Shown: positions 36,298 to 45,023, counted from the first letter of the stretch. The stretch is DNA of 64,000 nt from Sulfuricurvum sp. 17-40-25 (GCA_002282015.1 NCIJ01000001.1:124001-188000); one strand, 5' to 3'. The notes: generated from the letters alone by a model not told the origin. Translations and numbers: made by a program.

Positions 36298-38000
36298 AAG
36301 AGATCTATCAACGCTATTGGCCCTATATCAAAGGATACAAATTTCATTACGCAATGGTTCTTATCGGTATAGTTCTGACCGTTACTACGACAGCGGCAAC
36401 AGCCCATATTATGCAACCGATCATGGACGATATGTTTATCAAAAAAGATCCAAAAATGCTCACTTATATTCCTTTATTACTCATCGGAATATACGTGCTA
36501 AAATCTCTGGGAAGGTACATGCAATCGGTCTACACCAACTACATCGGATTGCACATCATTTCACGCCTTCGTGAAGATCTACTTGAGAAGATCATGCACA
36601 TGGACATGCAGTTTCTCTACATAAATCGAAGCGGTGAGCTCATCTCCCGCATCACCAATGACCTCGCACGTGTCCAATACTTTGTTTCTTCCATGCTGCC
36701 TGAACTTATACGAGAAAGCATTACCGTAGTTGCATTGGTCGGTTACGTCATCTGGCTCAATCCTATCTTGGCATTTTGGTCCCTCATTGTCATGCCTGTT
36801 ATTATTGTCCCCCTAATCACAATTACCAAGCGGCTCAAAAAATTATCGCACCGTTCCCAAGAAAAAAATGCCGATGTTATGACCCGATTAACCGAAGTGT
36901 TCAATAACAGTGAGATCATTAAGTCCAATGCGACGGAATCGTATGAACTAACACGTTTTAAACAAGACAACGAACATTTTTTTAATATCAATATGAAATC
37001 AACCTACACTAATGAACTCGTTTCTCCTCTGATGGAAATCATCGCAGCCGTTGGGCTAGCAGCGGTCATCTATGTAGGTGGGCGCGAAGTTTATGACAAT
37101 AAAATGACGGTAGGCGAATTTACCGCATTTTTAACCGCGGTGGGTCTGGTGTTCCAACCGCTTCGTCGTGTCAGTTCTATCTATGGAAAAATCCAAGATG
37201 CCCTTGCCGCAAGCGAACGTGTTTTTCATATTTTTGATATTGATAATGCCATCATGGATGGACCAAAAGAACTGTCACAACCTATACAAAGCGTGCAGTT
37301 TGACAATGTGACTTTGAAGTTTGGGGATAAAAAAGCACTTGAGGACTTAAATCTCACTGTTCATGCAGGACAGAATATTGCCCTTGTCGGACAAAGCGGT
37401 GGGGGAAAAAGCTCACTTGTCAATCTATTATTACGCTTTTATGACGCAGATGAAGGCTCTGTCAACATCAACAATCTTAGTATCAAAGAATACACTCAAA
37501 ACTCCCTTCGACATCAAATAGCCAGTGTCTCCCAACGTGTTTATATTTTTCAAGACACCCTTGCTGCCAATGTTGCCTATGGCAGTCCTATTGATGAATC
37601 CAAGGTCATCGACGCATTACGAATGGCAGATGCACTCGATTTTGCCCAAAAACTACCTGAGGGCATCTATACCATGATGCAAGAGTTTGGAGCGAATCTC
37701 TCCGGAGGTCAACGACAACGTATTGCCATCGCACGAGCTATTTACAAACATGCATCCCTGCTAATTTTGGATGAAGCGACCAGCGCACTGGACAATGAGA
37801 GTGAAAAACGGATTCAAAATGCCCTTAACGCTTATTCCAAAGATAAGATAACCATCACTATCGCTCACCGCCTGAGCACCATTACCCATGCAGATGCCAT
37901 TTTGTATTTTGAAGCAGGAAGGATTATCGCACGAGGTACTCACCAAGAGCTTTTAGAAACCTCCGATGCCTACCGTCGTTTAGCCGGTGAAATGGTTTAG
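36294..38000 (+). CDS. msbA: MsbA-like ABC exporter (lipid A flippase family)
   Basis: 568 residues: six-helix membrane domain (about 15-300) and one ABC ATPase, with Walker A GQSGGGKSS, signature LSGGQRQRIAIARAI and Walker B LLILDEATSALD. The layout and the place between cysS and pyrD match C. jejuni Cj0803 msbA, which flips lipid A-core. Other half-transporters of this type export peptides or drugs, so the substrate is inferred. The start is TTG at 36294, overlapping the cysS stop by 4 bases. Confidence 0.85.
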   Translation: MKEIYQRYWPYIKGYKFHYAMVLIGIVLTVTTTAATAHIMQPIMDDMFIKKDPKMLTYIPLLLIGIYVLKSLGRYMQSVYTNYIGLHIISRLREDLLEKIMHMDMQFLYINRSGELISRITNDLARVQYFVSSMLPELIRESITVVALVGYVIWLNPILAFWSLIVMPVIIVPLITITKRLKKLSHRSQEKNADVMTRLTEVFNNSEIIKSNATESYELTRFKQDNEHFFNINMKSTYTNELVSPLMEIIAAVGLAAVIYVGGREVYDNKMTVGEFTAFLTAVGLVFQPLRRVSSIYGKIQDALAASERVFHIFDIDNAIMDGPKELSQPIQSVQFDNVTLKFGDKKALEDLNLTVHAGQNIALVGQSGGGKSSLVNLLLRFYDADEGSVNINNLSIKEYTQNSLRHQIASVSQRVYIFQDTLAANVAYGSPIDESKVIDALRMADALDFAQKLPEGIYTMMQEFGANLSGGQRQRIAIARAIYKHASLLILDEATSALDNESEKRIQNALNAYSKDKITITIAHRLSTITHADAILYFEAGRIIARGTHQELLETSDAYRRLAGEMV

Positions 38001-38025
38001 TTTTTAGCCTTAAACCATTTTAGAG

Positions 38026-38031
38026 TATAAT
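38026..38031 (+). promoter_or_regulatory. Candidate -10 box (TATAAT) upstream of pyrD
   Basis: TATAAT lies 33 bases before the pyrD ATG in the 63-base gap after msbA, preceded by a T-rich run as is common at Campylobacterota sigma-70 promoters. It may add transcription to the downstream pyrD-M16-dapA-fabL set. Confidence 0.5.
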
Positions 38032-38063
38032 CGCATCAATTTATCAAAAGAAGGCAGAACTCT

Positions 38064-39119
38064 ATGATCGATTACGAATCACTAAAACCGTGGTTATTCA
38101 AGCTTCAGCCCGAGAATGCGCATACTTTAGGGGCTATTGCATTACGCGGTGCCGGCTATTGTCCACCCCTTTTAAACCATTTTATAACTAAATATTTTGT
38201 AACTCACCCATCCTTGACCCAAGAAATTTTTGGACGTACTTTTCTCAATCCTGTCGGACTTGCCGCAGGGTTTGATAAAAATGCCACCATGATTGAGGGA
38301 ACCCTTGCTATGGGATTTGGTTTCACCGAAATAGGTACCCTTACTCCAAAACCTCAAGAGGGAAATCCGCGCCCACGGCTTTGGCGCCATATCGAAGAAG
38401 AGAGCTTGCAAAATGCGATGGGATTCAATAATGACGGATTATTTCGTATCTCTCATCGTTTAAAAAATATTTATCCGTTTAGCAGCCCAATCGGTGTCAA
38501 TATCGGAAAAAACAAACTCACTTCTGAAGAGAATGCACTCAAAGATTACACAACACTCATTAAAGCCCTTCATCCGTATGCGGACTATATGGTGATCAAT
38601 ATCTCTTCACCTAATACCCCAGGATTGCGTGATTTACAGAATGAGGAGTTTATTGCGCAGCTTTTTCAAACAGCCAAAACACTGACATCCAAACCGATTC
38701 TTCTCAAAATCGCCCCTGACATGTCTGAAGATCAAGCCGTAGCACTGTGCGTACATGCTGTGGCAAGCGGCGCAGATGGAATCATCGCTACCAATACCAC
38801 TATTGACTATTCACTACTTACCGATCCCGAAGATATCGGTGGGATCAGTGGTGAAGTCTTGCGAGAACGCAGTTTTTACATCTTTGACGCCATTGCACGC
38901 GAGCTGTATGGTAAAACCACGCTGATCAGCGTAGGCGGTATATCCACTCCCGAAGAGGCCTATCGCCGTATCCGTGCAGGAGCGTCTCTAGTCCAGTTGT
39001 ACAGTTCACTGATTTTTAATGGACCGGAAGTTGTCGAAGAGATCAACAGCGGTCTTATCGATTTACTCGCTCAAGATGGTTACACCTCTATCACAGAAGC
39101 TATCGGCGCCGATCGCTAA
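38064..39119 (+). CDS. pyrD: Dihydroorotate dehydrogenase, quinone-dependent (class 2)
   Basis: 351 residues. N-terminal helices for membrane/quinone contact (class 2) precede the FMN barrel; motifs include NPVGLAAGFDKNATMI, NVGKN-like VNIGKNK and NISSPNTPGLRDLQ, where class 2 enzymes use the Ser as base. It oxidises dihydroorotate to orotate in pyrimidine synthesis, feeding electrons to menaquinone. The stop overlaps the next start by one base. Confidence 0.95.
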   Translation: MIDYESLKPWLFKLQPENAHTLGAIALRGAGYCPPLLNHFITKYFVTHPSLTQEIFGRTFLNPVGLAAGFDKNATMIEGTLAMGFGFTEIGTLTPKPQEGNPRPRLWRHIEEESLQNAMGFNNDGLFRISHRLKNIYPFSSPIGVNIGKNKLTSEENALKDYTTLIKALHPYADYMVINISSPNTPGLRDLQNEEFIAQLFQTAKTLTSKPILLKIAPDMSEDQAVALCVHAVASGADGIIATNTTIDYSLLTDPEDIGGISGEVLRERSFYIFDAIARELYGKTTLISVGGISTPEEAYRRIRAGASLVQLYSSLIFNGPEVVEEINSGLIDLLAQDGYTSITEAIGADR

Positions 39120-40420
39120 TGAAATTACTCACGATACTATTTTTTATACTAGGAACTTTAATGGCTACCTCTTTACCTCATTACGAAACCAAAACGCTTA
39201 CCAATGGATTGCAAGTTGTTGCTATCCCCATGGACAACCATTCAGGTGTTATTTCTACCGACGTTTTTTACAAAGTAGGAAGCCGCAATGAAGTAATGGG
39301 TAAAAGCGGTATTGCCCACATGTTAGAGCACATGAACTTCAAATCAACCAAAAACCTAAAAGCAGGCGAGTTTGATGAAGAGGTCAAAAGTATCGGTGGA
39401 CTTAACAATGCATCTACAGGCTTTGATCACACCCACTACTACATCAAATCAAGCAGTGAAAATTTGGGGAAATCTCTTAGCCTTTTTTCAGAACTGATGC
39501 AAAATCTCAATCTAAAAGATGAAGAATTCCAGCCCGAGCGTAATGTAGTGGCTGAAGAGCGCCGTTGGAGAACCGATAATAATCCGATGGGATATCTTTA
39601 TTTTCGTCTTTTTAACAGTGCTTATGTGTACCACTCGTATCACTGGACTCCAATCGGATTTATGAACGACATACAGACATGGAGCCTCAAAGACATACAA
39701 GATTTTCATCAAATGTATTATCAACCAAAAAACGCTATTTTGGTTGTGACAGGTGACATCAAACCCGAAACGGTGTTTGAGCAAGCCCAAAAGAATTTCG
39801 AACATGTTCCTAATACGGTAGATATTCCTGCCATCAAAATCGTTGAACCCCAACAAGACGGAGCACGACGCGTCATCGTTCACAAAGAGAGTGAAGTAGA
39901 GATGCTTGCTATCTCTTTTCCAATTCCCAATTTTCAGCATGCTGACCAAGCTAAACTCTCTGCCATAAGCGAATTGCTAAGTTCGGGTAAAAGCTCACGC
40001 CTGTATCGTAAACTCGTCGATGAAAAACGTCTTGTTAACCAAATCCATGCCTACAATATGGAAACGATTGATCCGGGTGTCTTTTTATTTTTAGCCATTG
40101 CTAACAAAGGTGTCACCGCTGAAACTATCGAAAAAGAGCTTTGGAAAGAGATCAAAGCCCTGCAGACAAAGCCAGTCAAAAAAGCAGAGTTAGAGAAAAT
40201 AAAAATTAATACACGTGCTGAGTTCATTTATTCCCTAGAGAGTTCTACCTCTGTAGCGGAACTATTCGGAAGCTACCTTGCACGAGGCGATATTACTCCA
40301 CTGGAACGTTACGAGGCTTCGATCAATGCACTTACCCCTTCCGATATCCAAGAAACGGCTAAACGCTATTTTGACATAGACAAATCCACTACCATTATTT
40401 TACGAAAAGGTCAAAAATGA
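39119..40420 (+). CDS. Periplasmic M16-family zinc peptidase
   Basis: 433 residues with a signal peptide (about 1-18). The inverted zinc motif HMLEH (67-71) is intact and a Glu pair about 75 residues on (AEERRW, 145-150) supplies the third ligand. A second, inactive M16 half follows (about 200-430). These pitrilysin-type peptidases degrade small peptides; the natural substrate is unknown. Same place as C. jejuni Cj0805. Overlaps dapA by 4 bases. Confidence 0.88.
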   Translation: MKLLTILFFILGTLMATSLPHYETKTLTNGLQVVAIPMDNHSGVISTDVFYKVGSRNEVMGKSGIAHMLEHMNFKSTKNLKAGEFDEEVKSIGGLNNASTGFDHTHYYIKSSSENLGKSLSLFSELMQNLNLKDEEFQPERNVVAEERRWRTDNNPMGYLYFRLFNSAYVYHSYHWTPIGFMNDIQTWSLKDIQDFHQMYYQPKNAILVVTGDIKPETVFEQAQKNFEHVPNTVDIPAIKIVEPQQDGARRVIVHKESEVEMLAISFPIPNFQHADQAKLSAISELLSSGKSSRLYRKLVDEKRLVNQIHAYNMETIDPGVFLFLAIANKGVTAETIEKELWKEIKALQTKPVKKAELEKIKINTRAEFIYSLESSTSVAELFGSYLARGDITPLERYEASINALTPSDIQETAKRYFDIDKSTTIILRKGQK

Positions 40421-41310
40421 ATCTAGTAACAGGCTCGACCACTGCTCTGATCACTCCTTTCAAAAATGGAAAATTGGATGAAGAAAAATACGCCGACTTA
40501 ATCCAAAGACAAATCAAACATGGGATCAATGCCGTTTGTCCTGTAGGCACGACGGGCGAGAGTGCAACCCTTAGTTATGATGAAGACCGTATTTGTATGG
40601 AAATCGCAGTAGCCGTTTGTAAAGGTACCAATACCAAGGTTCTCGCAGGGGCAGGAAGTAATTCAACCAGTGAAGCGATAGAAGCCGCTAAAACCGCTCA
40701 AAAATGCGGTGTTGACGCCATTTTTTCCGTTGCACCTTATTACAATAAACCTTCTCAAGAGGGTCTGTATCAACACTACAAAGCAATTGCACAATCAGTT
40801 AGCGATCTGCCGTTTATGCTCTACAATGTCCCTGGACGTACCGTTGTTGACATCAGTGCCGATACGGTTATTCGACTCTTTGATGACGTTGAAAATATTT
40901 ACGGCATCAAAGAAGCAACAGGCAGTATTGAGCGAACCATCGAGCTTCTTTCTCGCCGACCTAATCTAAAAGTCTTCAGCGGTGATGATGCGATTGATTA
41001 CGCTATCCTCGCATGCGGCGGAGCCGGTATCACTTCGGTCACATCCAATCTTTTACCCGATATGAAGAGCGCTCTTGTTGCCAAAGCACTAAGTGGTGAT
41101 TTCAAAAGCTCAAAAGCAATCAATGATGCTTTGTATCCGATCAACAAAGCCCTCTTCTTAGAATCAAATCCCGTTATGATCAAAGCTGCTATGTACATAG
41201 CAGGACTGATCGATACACTCGAATATCGCCTTCCCCTCGTTGCACCAAGTACGGCCAACCTCAAAGCAATCGAAGAAGTCATGAAAAATTATACAATTCA
41301 AGGAGCATAA
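40417..41310 (+). CDS. dapA: 4-hydroxy-tetrahydrodipicolinate synthase
   Basis: 297 residues, TIM barrel. Schiff-base Lys165 (GIKEATGS), Tyr136 (MLYNVPGR) and the TTGES motif (45-49) mark DapA, which condenses pyruvate with aspartate semialdehyde on the way to diaminopimelate and lysine. It feeds the same wall-building pathway as murF and ddl. The next gene begins 3 bases later. Confidence 0.96.
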   Translation: MNLVTGSTTALITPFKNGKLDEEKYADLIQRQIKHGINAVCPVGTTGESATLSYDEDRICMEIAVAVCKGTNTKVLAGAGSNSTSEAIEAAKTAQKCGVDAIFSVAPYYNKPSQEGLYQHYKAIAQSVSDLPFMLYNVPGRTVVDISADTVIRLFDDVENIYGIKEATGSIERTIELLSRRPNLKVFSGDDAIDYAILACGGAGITSVTSNLLPDMKSALVAKALSGDFKSSKAINDALYPINKALFLESNPVMIKAAMYIAGLIDTLEYRLPLVAPSTANLKAIEEVMKNYTIQGA

Positions 41311-41313
41311 AGA

Positions 41314-42090
41314 ATGACAAATATGAAAGGCAAAACACTGGTAATAACCGGAGCCACAAAAGGAATCGGTCAAGCAATTGCTGAAAAATTTGCACAAAAT
41401 GGTGTTAATATCGCCTTTACATACAATTCAAATGCCGAGACAGCAGCCGTATTAGCACAAGGACTCGAAGAGAAATACGGTATCAAAGCACGTGCGTATC
41501 CCCTAAACATTTTAGAACCCGATGAATTTAAACCACTTTTTGAAGCGATTGATGCTGATTTTGACCGTGTCGATTTTTTCGTCAGCAATGCGATGATCTA
41601 TGGCCGTCCTGTTGTCGGCGGATACGGCAAGTTCATGCGCCTCAAACCACGTGGGCTTAACAACATTTACACCGCAACCGTCAATGCCTTCGTCGTAGGA
41701 ACCCAAGAAGCGGCAAAACGTATGGAAAAAGTAGGCGGCGGCGCGGTTGTCACGATGTCAAGTACGGGCAATCTTATCTACATCGAAAACTATGCGGGTC
41801 ACGGAACCAATAAAGCCGCAGTAGAAGCGATGAGCCGTTATGCAGCTGTTGAACTAGGAGAAATGAATATCCGTGTCAATGCTGTTTCAGGCGGGCCTAT
41901 CGATACCGATGCCCTCAAAGCGTTTACCAACTACGAAGAGGTCAAAGCTGAGACCATTAGACGCTCTGCTATGAACCGTATGGGTTCTCCTAACGATATT
42001 GCAGGTGCCGTTTATTTTCTCTGTACTGGGGAAGCCAGCTGGATTACCGGTCAAACGATCGTTGTTGATGGTGGAACCACTTTTAGATAA
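41314..42090 (+). CDS. fabL: Enoyl-ACP reductase of the FabL type (SDR family)
   Basis: 258-residue SDR. NAD(P)-binding TGATKGIG (12-19); the active site is Y160-x6-K167 (ENYAGHGTNK), the spacing found in enoyl-ACP reductases rather than the usual Y-x3-K. The segments SSTGNLIYIENY and NAVSGGPIDTDALKAF closely resemble Bacillus FabL, the NADPH-dependent, triclosan-tolerant reductase of fatty acid synthesis. C. jejuni has an SDR at the same place (Cj0807). FabL rather than FabI or a general SDR is judged from these motifs by eye, so biochemistry remains open. Confidence 0.7.
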   Translation: MTNMKGKTLVITGATKGIGQAIAEKFAQNGVNIAFTYNSNAETAAVLAQGLEEKYGIKARAYPLNILEPDEFKPLFEAIDADFDRVDFFVSNAMIYGRPVVGGYGKFMRLKPRGLNNIYTATVNAFVVGTQEAAKRMEKVGGGAVVTMSSTGNLIYIENYAGHGTNKAAVEAMSRYAAVELGEMNIRVNAVSGGPIDTDALKAFTNYEEVKAETIRRSAMNRMGSPNDIAGAVYFLCTGEASWITGQTIVVDGGTTFR

Positions 42091-42101
42091 AAATACGCAA
42101 A

Positions 42102-42136
42102 CAATATGTCAGGAGCAGTCAACTCCTCTTTATCCA
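42102..42136. terminator. Weak hairpin after fabL
   Basis: AGGAG (42111-42115) pairs with CTCCT (42123-42127) and is flanked by an outer AATATG/CATATT pair. It lies between the fabL-like stop and the convergent CopZ-family gene. The stem is short with internal loops, so terminator strength is doubtful. Confidence 0.3.
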
Positions 42137-42160
42137 TATTAAAAAAGTAAAAACTTTAAT

Positions 42161-42676
42161 CTAAACGTTAGAGAATCCTAAATCCTTCTGAATTTCTTTT
42201 ACAGCCTTGCCTACATCACCCAAGCAACATCCGCCACTTGGGTTAAGTGTCTCGCATGAACAGCCAGGGTTTTCCATCTTAGCTGTGATCTCCTCAAGAG
42301 CTACTGTTTCACCCTTTTCTGTAAGCTCTTTTTTTATCTTCTCTTTACTCCACTCAAAACAGTAACATACCGTTGCGGGATTCGCACCCACTTTGAGACC
42401 CACCACCACACTTAGATCTTTTTGTGTGAGGATCTCTTTATCTCTAAAATAGACTACCTCGCATGAGGGTGTTTTACAGTAGTAAAAGCCCTCAAAACAG
42501 CTAAGTTCTTTTTTTGCTTCGCCTGTTAGCAGGTGTTCTACTGTCTTTGCTAAAACTCCATTGGCCTTTTCATGACATTCAAGACATTCTTCCTTTCCTT
42601 TTGGTTGAGGTGCGCAACAATTTTGTGTACTACAGCTCTGAGTGTTTTCTTCTTTCTTTTTAAGTACGCTTAACAT
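42161..42676 (-). CDS. CopZ-family metal/iron-sulfur protein
   Basis: 171 residues from the ATG at 42674-42676, which has an AAAGG site 7 bases upstream; the longer start at 42712 has none. Cysteine-rich throughout: CSTQNCC and CLECH near the start, the CKTPSCEVVYF motif mid-protein, VCYCFEWSKEKI and the closing CSCETLNPSGGCCLGDVG. This pattern matches the N-terminal domain of Archaeoglobus CopZ, which holds zinc and a [2Fe-2S] cluster and is tied to copper handling. No HMA domain is fused; a separate HMA protein is encoded divergently at 42787. Likely role: metal binding or reduction in the cytoplasm. Confidence 0.75.
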   Translation of the reverse strand: MLSVLKKKEENTQSCSTQNCCAPQPKGKEECLECHEKANGVLAKTVEHLLTGEAKKELSCFEGFYYCKTPSCEVVYFRDKEILTQKDLSVVVGLKVGANPATVCYCFEWSKEKIKKELTEKGETVALEEITAKMENPGCSCETLNPSGGCCLGDVGKAVKEIQKDLGFSNV

Positions 42677-42725
42677 GACGTAACCTTTATTTTGAACTTC
42701 CGATGTCATCATATCTACTTATTTA

Positions 42726-42765
42726 TTTAATACTAAATTAATTAATTAATTGCTAAAGTATTTAA
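42726..42765. promoter_or_regulatory. AT-rich imperfect inverted repeat, candidate ArsR operator
   Basis: The 74-base gap between the divergent CopZ-family and HMA genes holds arms TTTAATACT (42726-42734) and AGTATTTAA (42757-42765), one mismatch, around an ATTAATTAATTAATT core. ArsR/SmtB regulators bind AT-rich dyads of this kind, and an ArsR gene is two genes away. Promoters for both directions must also lie here. Confidence 0.4.
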
Positions 42766-42786
42766 CTAATTACAAAAGGAAAAATC

Positions 42787-43056
42787 ATGATAAAGATAGC
42801 GTTCATCTTCTTAATAGTAGGTTATGTTGCTTTCGCTCAAAGTTTAGTGAAGTTTAAAATTGGGGGCATGTCTTGTAACAGCTGTGCCAATGGGATAAAT
42901 TCAAATCTTTCAAAGGACTTTCCAAAATATACTATGGATGTAGACTTTGATAGTGCTACCTTAACAGCACAATCAAAAGACGGTACGAATATAGATGTTA
43001 AAAAAGTGCAAAAGGCTTTTCAAACTATGGGCTATAAAGCTACTCTTATTAAGTAA
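42787..43056 (+). CDS. Periplasmic heavy-metal-associated (HMA) protein, MerP-like
   Basis: 89 residues: signal peptide (about 1-18, ending AFAQS), then a single HMA domain with GGMSCNSCA (27-35), the CxxC site that binds soft metals, and the closing hydrophobic GYKATLI. MerP carries Hg(II) and similar proteins carry Cu(I) in the periplasm; no MerT is present. It is the first gene of the plus-strand cassette, with an AAAAGGA site. Confidence 0.8.
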   Translation: MIKIAFIFLIVGYVAFAQSLVKFKIGGMSCNSCANGINSNLSKDFPKYTMDVDFDSATLTAQSKDGTNIDVKKVQKAFQTMGYKATLIK

Positions 43057-43070
43057 AAAAGGTGGAAGTG

Positions 43071-43442
43071 ATGGATGAAGCATTAGCGTGTTGTCGTCAA
43101 GAAGTTGATGAAAACACTTTGGTATTAGCGCAAAAAGTACTCGATAAAAAAGGAGTGTGGTTGCAAGAGTGCAGTGATGGTTTTGCGCTTTTAGGAAATA
43201 AAGTTCGACTGGATATTGTCTATTTACTTTTAAATTTTCCAAGACTATGTGTTTGTGATTTTTGTGATTTGCTCAAAATGTCTGCACCTGCCGTATCGCA
43301 ACACCTTCGTAAACTCAAAGACGGTAGGCTTCTTTTCTCAAAAAAAGAGGGTGTTACTGTTTTTTATGCCGTAAGAGAAGAGATTAAACCGAAGCTGGCA
43401 AACTATTTAGATATCCCCTACAATAAGGATGAATCATGTTAA
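43071..43442 (+). CDS. ArsR/SmtB-family metal(loid)-sensing repressor
   Basis: 123 residues from ATG 43071, chosen over GTG 43062 because a GGTGG site precedes it. Winged helix: ALLGNKVRLDIVYLLL, then LCVCDFCDLLKMSAPAVSQHLRKLKDGRLL. The helix before the recognition helix carries C60, C62 and C65, the ArsR-type sensor position, and there are further cysteines at 7, 8, 34 and 123, so thiol ligation of As(III), Hg(II) or similar is expected. It probably represses its own operon via the AT-rich dyad upstream. Overlaps the next gene by 7 bases. Confidence 0.85.
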   Translation: MDEALACCRQEVDENTLVLAQKVLDKKGVWLQECSDGFALLGNKVRLDIVYLLLNFPRLCVCDFCDLLKMSAPAVSQHLRKLKDGRLLFSKKEGVTVFYAVREEIKPKLANYLDIPYNKDESC

Positions 43443-43699
43443 ATATAGAAGTCTTTTCAGCGCCAGGATGCGCTAAATGTGTTCATGCGAAAGCAATTTT
43501 AAAACAGATTGTTGCCGAACATGAAGAAGATGTTCTTTCATGGCGCGAAGTTGATATTATGACAGAAATGGATTATGCTATTGATGTTGGTGTTATGAGC
43601 ACCCCTGCTATTGCGATTAATGGGATTTTGGCCTTCACCTCTCTTCCTTCTTTGGACAAGTTGCGAAAAGAACTTGAGAAAAGGATACAAGATGCTTGA
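43436..43699 (+). CDS. Small thioredoxin-fold protein (CxxC)
   Basis: 87 residues, no signal peptide. Active site GCAKC (11-15) and the cis-Pro motif STPAIAING mark a glutaredoxin-like thioredoxin fold of the small MTH895/TM0996 kind. It sits between an ArsR regulator and a double CcdA-like membrane protein, overlapping both (7 and 8 bases). The natural reading is that it exchanges electrons with the membrane protein, but it could also deliver or reduce the metal ligand. Confidence 0.8.
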   Translation: MLNIEVFSAPGCAKCVHAKAILKQIVAEHEEDVLSWREVDIMTEMDYAIDVGVMSTPAIAINGILAFTSLPSLDKLRKELEKRIQDA

Positions 43700-44990
43700 G
43701 CTAGGCCTAGCACTTCTCATGGGTCTTTTAGCTTTTTTAGAACCTTGCACAATAGCCACTTATAGCATTAATTCAGTTCGACTGCATCATGCTACTACTT
43801 CCGAAAAAACAGTGGCTATCGTCCAATTATTTATACTAAAATTTTTATTTTTATTAGTTCTATTTAGTCTTCTGATTTATCTTTTTGATGCAATGACAAT
43901 CTCAAACCTTTTTATTATTTATACTCTTTTAGTCTTTGCCTCAATGTTTTTTTTAGGAAAATTTATCTATTTTCATATTCCACATTTCGAATTTTTTCGA
44001 CTTTTACCCAATTCAGAAAAGTTCTCTCAATCATTGAAACTTTCATTAAGCATTCCAGCTTGTAACATCCCAATTATTATTTTGCTCTCTTTTCTGGTGA
44101 TTAATACACACTCATATGGCATCGCAGCATGGTCGGCGGCACTCTTTACTTTTTTTTACATTCTCCCTACCCTTTATTTTATACTAAGAGGATTCAGTAG
44201 TGTATCACGTCAGTTTTTAACCTCATTAGGGGGATTTATGCCGACATTTACCTCGGTACTGTTTTTATTTATATCCCTATATCTTGTAGCTGGGGAACTT
44301 TCAATTGATTTATATCAATTAAAACAAGCACTTAGCAAACCTACGACTTATGCAATCATTATTGGTTTTATTACGGGTTTTGTTTTTAGTTTTAACCCTG
44401 TCTCTTTCTCTGCAATCCCCATGATGTTAGCCTATGTTGTTAAGGGAAAGGACAAGGACAGAGCGCTTATTTTAGGTACATCTTTTATTGCAGGTATGCT
44501 GGTGACGCATATTCTATTAGGCGCAATTGCCGCACTAGGAGGAGAGTGGGTCAAGGGTATCATGGGAAGACATTGGGGTTTGATATTAGGACCTGCACTC
44601 ATTATCTTAGGGCTTATCTGGAGTGGTATAATTACTATTAGATTGCCTTGGATAAGCTCCAAGGGTTATAAGGTAGCCAGTATTGGTGGCGCTTTTTTAT
44701 TAGCCATTCCTTTTTCTATTGCTGTTTGTCCTTTTTGTACTCCAGCCTTATTGGTGATGCTTACTTCCAGTGCCGCTATTGGATCTATCGGTTTTGGAAT
44801 TGCTCTTTTGGGTGCTTTTGCTTTGGGTCGGAGTATTCCGATGGCCATCGGTGCGATTAGCATGTCACAGCTGGAAAAAATGCGTATCTTTAATCTGAAT
44901 CAAAAGTATTTTGAATATCTTGCGTCTATCATCCTAATTTTTGTCGGTCTCTATATGCTTAACGAATACTATTTTATTATAGGATATTAG
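43692..44990 (+). CDS. Tandem CcdA/DsbD-like membrane protein, possible thiol-electron or metal(loid) carrier
   Basis: 432 residues, about twelve hydrophobic segments forming two CcdA-like halves. The first half keeps both CcdA cysteines, C19 (LEPCTIA) and C124 (IPACNIP). In the second half the first position is NPV (235-237) instead of xPC, while the other has become a membrane CPFC pair (346-349). CcdA/DsbD pass electrons from cytoplasmic thioredoxin to the periplasm; a related family (ArsG) occurs in arsenical-resistance operons. The true start is ATG 43692, overlapping the thioredoxin-like stop; a longer upstream extension only shadows that gene. Substrate and direction are unknown. Confidence 0.7.
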   Translation: MLELGLALLMGLLAFLEPCTIATYSINSVRLHHATTSEKTVAIVQLFILKFLFLLVLFSLLIYLFDAMTISNLFIIYTLLVFASMFFLGKFIYFHIPHFEFFRLLPNSEKFSQSLKLSLSIPACNIPIIILLSFLVINTHSYGIAAWSAALFTFFYILPTLYFILRGFSSVSRQFLTSLGGFMPTFTSVLFLFISLYLVAGELSIDLYQLKQALSKPTTYAIIIGFITGFVFSFNPVSFSAIPMMLAYVVKGKDKDRALILGTSFIAGMLVTHILLGAIAALGGEWVKGIMGRHWGLILGPALIILGLIWSGIITIRLPWISSKGYKVASIGGAFLLAIPFSIAVCPFCTPALLVMLTSSAAIGSIGFGIALLGAFALGRSIPMAIGAISMSQLEKMRIFNLNQKYFEYLASIILIFVGLYMLNEYYFIIGY

Positions 44991-45023
44991 ACTATTTTCA
45001 TAATTTGGTGTCAGCATTTTAGC

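Noticed and set aside
43611-43691. N-terminal extension of the double CcdA-like protein
   Set aside because: These codons lie inside the thioredoxin-like gene in another frame; the ATG at 43692 starts directly before the first membrane span.
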